43,216 bases of DNA from JACMOY01 sp038322575. Its GTDB lineage: Bacteria > Actinomycetota > Actinomycetes > Actinomycetales > Angustibacteraceae. The DNA lies in contig JBBQGB010000028.1 in NCBI GenBank assembly GCA_038322575.1, forward strand, positions 1-43,216, written 5' to 3'. Shown here in pieces: positions 15,457-22,354 of this stretch. A program made the position numbers and the translations under genes. Every line of letters begins with the position of its first letter. Within the stretch, counting starts at the first letter, position 1. The notes beneath the pieces are model-generated. The model had not been told where the DNA came from, did not search any database, and saw only the letters and a list, made by a program, of their open reading frames with translations.

Positions 15457-16805
15457 CAGCCCTCCCCGGAGGACGGCGCCTGCAGCAGGGCGTGCGGCTG
15501 GAACGCCGCCGGGACGGCCTCACCGGCGAGGAACAGCCGGCGCGCCATCGTCTCGGGCAGGGCGAACCGGATGGCGCGGCCGGTGACGGCCGAGCGGTCG
15601 GGCAGCACGGCGTCGGGCTCGAAGCGGATCAGCGGCTGCAGGGCGAACGGCTCGTGCCGGGTCGAGACGACGGCGGCCACCTCGGCGATCCGCCGCGATC
15701 CGTCGTGGTAGCGGGCCAGGTGCACGATCAGGTCGATGGCGTTGTTGATCTGGTCGCGCACGACCGTGAAGGGCAGCTCGATCTCGCTCATGCTGGCGAG
15801 GGTCTCGAGTCGCGCGACCGCGTCCTCGGCGGAGTTCGCGTGCACGGTGGCCAGCGAGCCCTCGTGGCCGGTGTTCATCGCCTGCAGCATGTCGAGCGTC
15901 TCGCCGCCGCGGACCTCACCGACGATGATCCGGTCGGGCCGCATGCGCAGCGAGTTGCGCACCAGGTCGCGGATGCTGACCTGCCCCTTGCCCTCGACGT
16001 TGGCTGGGCGCGACTCCAGGCTGATGACGTGCTCCTGCTGCAGCCGCAGCTCGGCGGCGTCCTCGATGGTGATGATGCGCTCGCTGCCCGGGATGAACCC
16101 CGACAGCGCGTTGAGCATCGTGGTCTTGCCGGTGCCGGTCCCGCCCGAGATCATCACGCTCAGCCGGCTGCGGACGGCGGCGGCGAGCAGCAGGGCGCAG
16201 TCGTGGTCGACGGCGCCCATCGCCACGAGCTCCTCCATCCGCAGCGGCTTGGGGAACCGGCGGATCGTCAGCGTGGGCCCGGACAGCGCCAGCGGGGGGA
16301 TCACGACGTTGACGCGCTCGCCGGTCGGCAGTCGCGCGTCGACCATCGGCGAGGACTCGTCGACCCGGCGGTTCACCTGCGACACGATCCGGTCGATGGT
16401 CTGGTACAGCTGCTCCTCGCTGGCGAACCCGACAGGCACGCGCTCCAGGCGGCCGCGTCGCTCGACCCACACGTCGTCCGGCCCGTTGACCATGATCTCG
16501 GTGACCGAGTCGTCGGCGAGCAGCGGCTCGAGGACACCGAGCCCCAGCGCGTCGTCGATGACGCGACGGATCAGCTGCGCGCTCTCGACGGCGCTGAGCA
16601 GCGGACCGTCGCGGCGCAGGATGCGGCTCAGGACGCGTTCGAGGCGGGCGCGGCGCTGGTTCTGGTCGAGCACCGACATCTCGCCGAGGTCGATCTCGTC
16701 CAGGAGGCGGCGGCGGTAGCGCTCGACGTTCTGCTCGAAGCGCCGGGCCGCGCCGTTCGCGTGCTCGTCGTCGGGCGAGGGTGCCCGCATGTCGCGCAGC
16801 CCCAC
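15456..16805 (-). CDS. tadA: Tad pilus assembly ATPase TadA/CpaF
   Basis: This 449-aa hexameric secretion ATPase powers pilin polymerisation at the cytoplasmic face. The N-terminal domain (about 40-190) has VTEIMVNGPDDVWVERRGRL and the RRVDESSPMVDARLPTGERVN region diagnostic of CpaF. Walker A GGTGTGKTT is at 221-229, followed by the Asp box IITIEDAAELRL, Walker B region DRIIVGEVRGGE and His-box HEGSLATVHAN. GTG 16805 is used because a GGAG ribosome site lies nine bases upstream; an ATG five codons later is an alternative. It follows tadE2 by three bases and overlaps tadB as ATGA. Length and all catalytic motifs are normal. Confidence 0.96.
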   Translation of the reverse strand: MGLRDMRAPSPDDEHANGAARRFEQNVERYRRRLLDEIDLGEMSVLDQNQRRARLERVLSRILRRDGPLLSAVESAQLIRRVIDDALGLGVLEPLLADDSVTEIMVNGPDDVWVERRGRLERVPVGFASEEQLYQTIDRIVSQVNRRVDESSPMVDARLPTGERVNVVIPPLALSGPTLTIRRFPKPLRMEELVAMGAVDHDCALLLAAAVRSRLSVMISGGTGTGKTTMLNALSGFIPGSERIITIEDAAELRLQQEHVISLESRPANVEGKGQVSIRDLVRNSLRMRPDRIIVGEVRGGETLDMLQAMNTGHEGSLATVHANSAEDAVARLETLASMSEIELPFTVVRDQINNAIDLIVHLARYHDGSRRIAEVAAVVSTRHEPFALQPLIRFEPDAVLPDRSAVTGRAIRFALPETMARRLFLAGEAVPAAFQPHALLQAPSSGEG

Positions 16806-16808
16806 GGC

Positions 16809-17153
16809 TCAGCGCTCCGTCCGGGGGAACCAGGCTGCCCGAGTGATGACGTAGTCCGGCACGAGGGGCAGCACCTTGGGTCCGCGGGTGCGCACGGTGA
16901 CCCGCGCGTCGAGCGGTGTCGGGCCGACGACGGTGATGTCGTCGCGCAGCCATCCCGGGACGGCGGCGGCGGCCGCGTCGTCGGCGGACCCTCCCTGGCT
17001 CGTCGCGCGCGCAGCGGCGCGGGCCGCAGCCGAGGTGGAGTTGGCTGCCGCGTAGGCGAACGTCAGCTGCAGCGCGGCGAGCAGCGCCACCCCGAGCAGC
17101 GGCAGGATGCCCAGGAACTCCAGGCTGGCGCTGCCCCGGTCGCCGCGGCTCAT
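16809..17153 (-). CDS. tadE: TadE-like pseudopilin
   Basis: This 114-aa protein has the TadE layout. A very short leader ends in DRG; the mature end SASLEFLG has Glu +5 and Phe +6; a hydrophobic helix follows (ILPLLGVALLAALQLTFAY) and then an Ala-rich helix (AARAAARATSQGG). The C-terminal extracellular part is short and basic, with a VRTRGPKVLPLVP strand. TadE proteins are processed by the same prepilin peptidase as Flp and act as minor pilins. The ATG at 17153 overlaps the stop of the cpaE-tadE gene as ATGA. It is one of two TadE-type domains made by this operon. Confidence 0.88.
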   Translation of the reverse strand: MSRGDRGSASLEFLGILPLLGVALLAALQLTFAYAAANSTSAAARAAARATSQGGSADDAAAAAVPGWLRDDITVVGPTPLDARVTVRTRGPKVLPLVPDYVITRAAWFPRTER

Positions 17154-18748
17154 CGCCGGCCCTCGAAGCGCATCTGCGACCGACCCTCGACGTCGCGGAC
17201 GCCGTCCAGGAACCCGTCGAGCGAGGAGAAGAGCAGCGGTGCCCGCACCGACACGGTGACGGCGGAGTTCGGGTTCGCGTACCGCGGGTCGTCGCCACCG
17301 CCGAATCCGTTGCGGCCGTTGACCTTCACCTCGGCACCGGGGCGCCACGAGGCGGGCAGCGAGGTCAGTGCCGCGCTCTCGATGTCGGCGAAGTCCTTCT
17401 CCGGGCTGACCGCCACGCGGGCGGCCGTGTTTGCGGCGTGCCCCGCAGCGATGTGGGAGTAGCCGATCAGGCCCCCCTGCAGCAGCAGCAGCAGCGTGAG
17501 GGCCACGACGAAGAAGATCCCGACGAATTCGACCGCCACCTGCCCGCCGTCCGCGTTGGGTCGGGCGCGGCCCCGCCGGCGTCTGGTCGCCGCGGGGGCC
17601 TGCGCCGTCACGAGGCCGAGCTCGACGGCCAGGTCGGCGTACCCGCGGCGCACCCCCTGGTCGGTGACGCGAGCCGGGTCGCCGGTGTTGACCGCCGGCT
17701 CGAAGGCCGCGAAGGCGGCCGGCAGCGACGCCGTGAGCATCGGCGCCCTGACCAGCTTGCGCGCCAGCTCGGGCTGGATCTCGGACTTGCGGGACGAGCG
17801 GTTCAGCACCAGGCGCACGTCCTCCTCCTTGCGCAGCTGCAGCGTCTCCCACAGCTGGACGAGGCGGCGGGCACCTCGCATGCTCGGGATGTCGGGGGTG
17901 ATGACGACGACCGCGTCGTCGGCCATCTCGGCCGCGATGGCCGCCGCCGTCGTGGGTGCCGAGCCGGCGTCGACGATCACCACGTCGAAGTAGGACTTCG
18001 CCGCCCCGAGCAGGTTGCGCGCCATCTGCGCGTCCACCTCCTCGGCGCGCTCGGGTGCCTTGGGGGCGAGCAGCACGCTCAGCCGGTCGTCGTAGCGGTA
18101 GAGGACGTCGTCCAGCGCCCGCCCGGTGATCTCGTCCTTGATGTCAACCAGGTCGGTGATGTCGCGACGGTGGGTGATGTCGAGGTAGGTGCCGACGTCC
18201 CCGGTGAGCAGGTCGAGGTCGATCAGCGCCGTCCGCCTCCGCCCGGCCGCGGCCAGCAGCGCGAGCCGCACGGCCACGGTGGTCGTGCCCACGCCGCCCT
18301 TGCTGCCGGCGACGGTGACCAGCTGCCCGGTGCCGACGCTCTGCACGGCCTCGCCGCTGATGTGGTGGCGCACGGTGGCCGACCACGAGGCGGCGTTGTC
18401 GAGGCGGCTCGCGACGTCCTCGACGCCCAGGGGAAGGGTGAGGAAGCCGCGCAGGCCGGCTTCCATGCCGAGGCGCAGCACCTCGGGGTCGTTGCTGCGG
18501 GCGAGCAGCAGCACGGCCACGAAAGGGTGCTGGCGGGTCAGCTGGCGGGCCAGGTCGAGCGCCGGCACCGGGCCGAGGGCCTGGTCGAGCACCACGATGT
18601 CCGCCCGGTCACCGCTCAGCGCGTCGTGCACGGCCTGGCTGGACGTCGGGCGCGCGGCGACGACGTACCCGCCGACCTCGCCGATCGCCGACTCCAGCAG
18701 CGCCACGATCTCGCGGTCAGCCGACGCGATGACGACGCTCGAGGTCAC
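17150..18748 (-). CDS. cpaE: CpaE/TadZ ATPase fused in frame to a TadE pseudopilin
   Basis: One uninterrupted 532-aa frame joins two proteins that are normally separate. Residues 1-120 form a degenerate receiver-like domain (VVIASADREIVALL, DIVVLDQ). Residues 145-380 form a MinD/ParA-like ATPase with the deviant Walker A GSKGGVGTTT (148-157), LIDLDLLTGDVGTYL and VVIVDAGSAPTT. CpaE-type proteins place the Tad machine at its site in the cell. The usual end, GYADLAVELGL, is followed not by a stop but by a basic linker and GGQVAVEFVG, a prepilin motif with Glu +5 (E407), a membrane helix and a TadE domain to 532. A GTG at 17611 (Val380) could start TadE independently, and a GTGA there resembles the 4-base overlaps at every other junction. 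A one-base deletion may therefore have fused the two genes. A cytosolic ATPase linked to a cleavable pilin would need explanation. Confidence 0.85.
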   Translation of the reverse strand: MTSSVVIASADREIVALLESAIGEVGGYVVAARPTSSQAVHDALSGDRADIVVLDQALGPVPALDLARQLTRQHPFVAVLLLARSNDPEVLRLGMEAGLRGFLTLPLGVEDVASRLDNAASWSATVRHHISGEAVQSVGTGQLVTVAGSKGGVGTTTVAVRLALLAAAGRRRTALIDLDLLTGDVGTYLDITHRRDITDLVDIKDEITGRALDDVLYRYDDRLSVLLAPKAPERAEEVDAQMARNLLGAAKSYFDVVIVDAGSAPTTAAAIAAEMADDAVVVITPDIPSMRGARRLVQLWETLQLRKEEDVRLVLNRSSRKSEIQPELARKLVRAPMLTASLPAAFAAFEPAVNTGDPARVTDQGVRRGYADLAVELGLVTAQAPAATRRRRGRARPNADGGQVAVEFVGIFFVVALTLLLLLQGGLIGYSHIAAGHAANTAARVAVSPEKDFADIESAALTSLPASWRPGAEVKVNGRNGFGGGDDPRYANPNSAVTVSVRAPLLFSSLDGFLDGVRDVEGRSQMRFEGRR

Positions 18749-19500
18749 TTCGCCTTCACCTTCGCCTTGGTGGTGGGGGCGGCCGCCGGCGCGGTCGGCA
18801 GCACCTGCTCGCTGCGCAGCACCGAGTCCCGTGCTGGGACGTCGGACCTGGTGCCCGGTGCGACCCTGGCCAGACGCACCTTGGTGGCGAAGCTCTCGGC
18901 GTACGCCAGCGACAGGCTGTCGCGCACGGTGAGCGCGAACGTGACCGGCACCACCTGTTGTGGCTCGAAGCTGGCGGCGCTGTTGGAGTCCGGCTGGCCG
19001 GCCCGCAGCTCGCCGATGTCGAGGACGCGGGCGTTCTGCACCAGGATCCGCGACTCGTTGCCGCTGTCGCGCTCGCCGAAGGTGGCGTAGATGTCGACCA
19101 GGTCGCCGGCGTTCACCTTGCCGGCGACGCCGGTCTCGGCGTCGATGAGGATCGCCAGCTCGCGCTCGCCGGGCTTGAGCTCGGGCGGTGCCTGCAGCAT
19201 GCCCTCCTGCAGCACCGAGCCCTTGACCACGGCCTCCTTGGTCACCAGGCCCTGGCCGTCGTCGAAGGAGGTGAGGGCGGCCGCGGGCAGCCACTTGCGG
19301 GGGATCTCGACCGGTCGCAGCACCTGCGCGTCGACGGCGCCGTACGGCGCGACGTCCGCGGTGAACTGGTAGACGGTCGCCATCGGCCCGACCTGCTTGC
19401 TGATCTGGTCGACGTAGCTGAACACGGCGGCGAAGACGGCCACCGCCCCGACGGCCGCGAGCAGCATCAGCAGCGCCCCGCGTCGTTGGCGAGGGTTCAC
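18745..19500 (-). CDS. cpaB: Flp pilus assembly protein CpaB/RcpC (SAF domain)
   Basis: This 251-aa exported protein is the first gene of the tad operon. A single N-terminal helix (ALLMLLAAVGAVAVFAAVFSY) is followed by a SAF-type beta-clip domain: VLRPVEIPRKWLP, VTKEAVVKGSVLQEGMLQAP and ILIDAETGVAGKVNAGDLVDIYATF, the last being the characteristic CpaB closing strand. A second domain with QQVVPVTFALTVRDSL and an Ala/Pro/Lys-rich tail ends it. In diderms CpaB helps link the secretin to the cell wall; in this presumed monoderm a peptidoglycan-channel role is an inference. GTG 19500 is used; a ribosome site is weak. The stop overlaps cpaE as GTGA. Confidence 0.88.
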   Translation of the reverse strand: MNPRQRRGALLMLLAAVGAVAVFAAVFSYVDQISKQVGPMATVYQFTADVAPYGAVDAQVLRPVEIPRKWLPAAALTSFDDGQGLVTKEAVVKGSVLQEGMLQAPPELKPGERELAILIDAETGVAGKVNAGDLVDIYATFGERDSGNESRILVQNARVLDIGELRAGQPDSNSAASFEPQQVVPVTFALTVRDSLSLAYAESFATKVRLARVAPGTRSDVPARDSVLRSEQVLPTAPAAAPTTKAKVKAK

Positions 19501-19740
19501 CCGCCCACGCCCACGGTGTCAGCGGCTCGCACGAAACCCACCCCCACGACTGGTACCCCCCGGACACGTGCCGGCGCGAGCATATCCACGTCCTCAGGCC
19601 GAATCCGCGCGTGGCGCCCAAACAGGTCAGACATCAGCGGACCGCGCGTGGAGTCTCACGCACAGTGATCGGGATCAGGGTGGATCGGGGACCTTGATAC
19701 GGTTCGCGGACACATCGGTACGTCGTCGGCGGGGGAGCAC
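19501..19740. promoter_or_regulatory. Divergent control region of tad operon and OmpA lipoprotein
   Basis: This 240-base gap separates the divergent cpaB operon and the OmpA-domain lipoprotein gene. It should hold both promoters. On the plus strand TTGATA (19694-19699) and TACGTC (19719-19724) form a weak -35/-10 candidate with a long 19-base spacer, and GGCGGGGGAG is the ribosome site of the plus gene. No clear operator repeat or ORF was seen. Confidence 0.45.
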
Positions 19741-21396
19741 GTGACACCAGGTGGTCGAGCGCGGCGCGGTCGTGCCGTGCTGACGGCGGGGGTCCTGCTG
19801 GCGCTCGCGGGGTGCAGCGGTGGCCAGAGCGGGTCGCCGGCGCCGACGACGGGCGGTACGTCGGGCCCGCCCGGGACGGCCTCGACGCCGTCCGGCACCA
19901 CCTCGCCCGGCCCGACGGCCACCGGACCGGCACCGGTCGCGACGCTGACGTCGGGCGCGCTCGCGCTGTCGGCCTCGGACGGCTCGGCGGTCCCACAGGT
20001 GCAGATCGCGGTGCTGCCGCTGCTGCGGACCCCGGAAGGGGTGCTGCTCACCCTGGACGTCACACCGCAGCAGCCGATCCGGGCCGGCACGCTGTTGTGC
20101 GCCGGGCTATCGTGCGACGACCTGGCCGCGGTCAACCTCGTCGACACCGTCAACCTGCTGCGCTACGCACCGCTGCAGACCGGCGAGAACGAATCGGGCA
20201 CGGTTGCCACGAGCGCCTTCCCGAACCGGATCGAGGCCGGCACGACCTACCGGATGGGCGCCTGGTTCCCGCTGCCGAAGGGGCAGCCGGCGAGCCTCGC
20301 GGTCACCCTGGGGCCGGCCGGCGTGGTGCCCGGGGTCCCGGTCAGCGAGGGGACGCCCACCGCCGGCCTCGAGCTCGCCCCGGCCGTCGGCACCTCGGGT
20401 GCCGAGCCCTCGGCCACGCCCTCCGCCGCGACGGCCGGCCCCCAGGTCGAGCCCATCCAGCAGCTGCCTGCCGCGCCCACCGGCGCGCCGATCCCCCTGG
20501 TCGCCCCGGTCGGCGGCGGGACGGTCGTCGAGGCCAAGGGCAGCGTGTCACTGCCGGCCGACGTGCTGTTCGCCTTCGACTCGGCCAAGCTGACGCCGAA
20601 GGCCACCGGTGAGCTGGCCAAGGCGGCCGCGATCGTGCGGGCCAAGGCCGACCTGTCGGCCCCGGTGCTGGTCATCGGCCACACCGACGCCAAGGGCACG
20701 GACGCCTACAACGCCAGGCTGTCGGCAAGCCGGGCCGCGAGCGCCACGACGGCCCTGCGCCGGTTGGTCAAGGGCGCGACGTTCCAGCCGAGCGGGCGCG
20801 GGGCGAGCGACCCGGTCGCTCCCGACGTCAAGAACGGCAAGGACAACCCGGCCGGTCGGGCGCTGAACCGCCGGGTCGAGCTCGCCTACCGGCCCAAGCC
20901 GCTCGTCCAGGCCCCCCGCACGGGCGAGGCCGGGGCCCCGGCCGCCCCGGCGGCCGACGTCCAGCCGGTGCAGACGGTGCAGGCCGACGTGAAGGCGTCC
21001 AGCGTCGGGGTGACGCCGATGACGGCGAAGGTCTACCCGGTGCGACGCGACGGCTCGCTGGCGCTCGTCCAGGTGGACGCGACCATCGGCGGCACCAGCG
21101 ACGCGGTCGGCGCTGACTACTTCGCGCTGCTCGTCGGTGGCGACGGCCTGGACGCCTGGTCGCTGGCCGTCCCCCGCACCGGAGCGACCTACGGCGTGGC
21201 GCACGACGTGACCACGTCGACGAAGAAGGTCGACATCGCCAGCGCGTTCGACGTCTCGACCCAGACCACCGGGTACCGCGTTGGGCGGGTGCACCGGCTG
21301 TTCGCCTACACGGCGCTGCCGCCGGCCGGAGTCACCAGCGTCGACGTCGACCTCGGTCAGCTCGGCGTCGTCAAGAACGTTCCGGTGCAGGGCTGA
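19741..21396 (+). CDS. OmpA-domain lipoprotein
   Basis: This 551-aa lipoprotein has a signal peptide with lipobox LAGC (C25), then a Ser/Thr/Gly/Pro-rich linker of about 40 residues. A beta-rich domain (about 65-200) precedes a second low-complexity stretch. The OmpA-like peptidoglycan-binding domain lies at about 270-380: LFAFDSAKLTPKATGELAKA, VIGHTDAKGTDAYNARLSAS and ALNRRVELAY, with the diaminopimelate-contacting Asp and Arg in place. About 165 C-terminal residues (VTPMTAKVYPVRRDG onward) are of unknown fold. It is divergent from the tad operon and mirrors the small OmpA protein at the left end, so it may tie the pilus machine to the wall. GTG 19741 has a GGCGGGGGAG site. The gene ends four bases from convergent mutT1. 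Confidence 0.88.
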   Translation: MTPGGRARRGRAVLTAGVLLALAGCSGGQSGSPAPTTGGTSGPPGTASTPSGTTSPGPTATGPAPVATLTSGALALSASDGSAVPQVQIAVLPLLRTPEGVLLTLDVTPQQPIRAGTLLCAGLSCDDLAAVNLVDTVNLLRYAPLQTGENESGTVATSAFPNRIEAGTTYRMGAWFPLPKGQPASLAVTLGPAGVVPGVPVSEGTPTAGLELAPAVGTSGAEPSATPSAATAGPQVEPIQQLPAAPTGAPIPLVAPVGGGTVVEAKGSVSLPADVLFAFDSAKLTPKATGELAKAAAIVRAKADLSAPVLVIGHTDAKGTDAYNARLSASRAASATTALRRLVKGATFQPSGRGASDPVAPDVKNGKDNPAGRALNRRVELAYRPKPLVQAPRTGEAGAPAAPAADVQPVQTVQADVKASSVGVTPMTAKVYPVRRDGSLALVQVDATIGGTSDAVGADYFALLVGGDGLDAWSLAVPRTGATYGVAHDVTTSTKKVDIASAFDVSTQTTGYRVGRVHRLFAYTALPPAGVTSVDVDLGQLGVVKNVPVQG

Positions 21397-21400
21397 GCGG

Positions 21401-22354
21401 TCAGCGCGTGTCGTGCCGCTCGACGGCCACGACCACCGCGTCGGGCCCGCGGCCGCTGACGTGCGCGACGAGCACCTCACCCTTGACCAGGCCCGGCCCG
21501 GCCGACTCGCGCAGCGCCTGCGCCACCGCTTCGTCGCTGGCGCGGTCGGCCAGCGTGCCGAGCAGGGTCGGCAGCACGGGCCGGTGCGAGCAAACGGCGG
21601 TCGCCACACCCTTGTCGAGGATGGTCGTGATGATCGCGACGGCAGTCGCCGGGTCGTCCTCGAACCCCTCCTCCGACAGCCCGTCGCGCAGCCGCAGTCG
21701 TGCGCAGGCACTGCGGGAGTAGGGCTCGAAGGTCGCCGCGCAGCGGGCGGACGGTGACGACACGAGCTGGCGGACGCCGTACGCCGCGAGCACCGGCACG
21801 AGCGCGTCGGCGCGGGTGCTGCCGACCTCGTTCAGCGGGCGCTCCTGGTCCGAGTGCTTCCACCGGCTGCGTGGCACGGACTTCGCGTGGCGCACCACCG
21901 CCAGCGGCCAGGTCGCGAGCTGGTCGCGCGCGTCGGCGTCCGCGAGCGCTGCCAGCTGCTCGCGGTCGCGCTGGTAGTCCAGGCGGCGGGCCGCCTCGTC
22001 GACGCCCAGCCAGGCGACCTCGTCGACCTCGTCGTCCGTGGTGCGGACCCCGCCGGCCAGGGCGCGGGCGGCCCAGTAGCGCACCACCTTGGGGCGGGTG
22101 CCACCGTTGGTGCCGACCGCGTAGGTGGCCGGCGGCAGGGGCAGGCCGATGGTGACCTGCAGCCCGGTCTCTTCGCGCACCTCGCGCACGCAGGCCCCCG
22201 CCCACGACTCGCCGGGGTCGAGCTTGCCCTTCGGCCACGACCAGTCGGCGTACTTCGGGCGGTGCACGAGGGCGACCTCGAGCCGGTCGTCTCGGCGCCA
22301 CAGCAGGGCTCCCGCCGCGCGCACCGACCCGGTCTCGACGGCCGGCTCGGTCAC
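21401..22354 (-). CDS. mutT1: MutT1-type Nudix hydrolase with histidine phosphatase domain
   Basis: This 317-aa protein matches the mycobacterial MutT1 layout and length. The Nudix domain holds the complete Nudix box GKLDPGESWAGACVREV plus REETGL at about 43-65, for hydrolysis of oxidised nucleotides such as 8-oxo-GTP. The second domain starts with the RHAK motif (H156), the phosphohistidine of the histidine phosphatase superfamily, then LVSSPSARCAATFEPY and a second histidine in CSHRPVLPTL. In mycobacteria the second domain carries diphosphate products further; that role is assumed here. GTG 22354 overlaps the ppk stop as GTGA, so it is coupled to ppk. The upstream extension lies inside ppk and is rejected. 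Confidence 0.94.
   Translation of the reverse strand: MTEPAVETGSVRAAGALLWRRDDRLEVALVHRPKYADWSWPKGKLDPGESWAGACVREVREETGLQVTIGLPLPPATYAVGTNGGTRPKVVRYWAARALAGGVRTTDDEVDEVAWLGVDEAARRLDYQRDREQLAALADADARDQLATWPLAVVRHAKSVPRSRWKHSDQERPLNEVGSTRADALVPVLAAYGVRQLVSSPSARCAATFEPYSRSACARLRLRDGLSEEGFEDDPATAVAIITTILDKGVATAVCSHRPVLPTLLGTLADRASDEAVAQALRESAGPGLVKGEVLVAHVSGRGPDAVVVAVERHDTR

Noticed and set aside
15492..17462. 656-aa plus-strand ORF antisense to tadA and tadE
   Set aside because: Real tad genes occupy the other strand; this is a GC-driven shadow frame.
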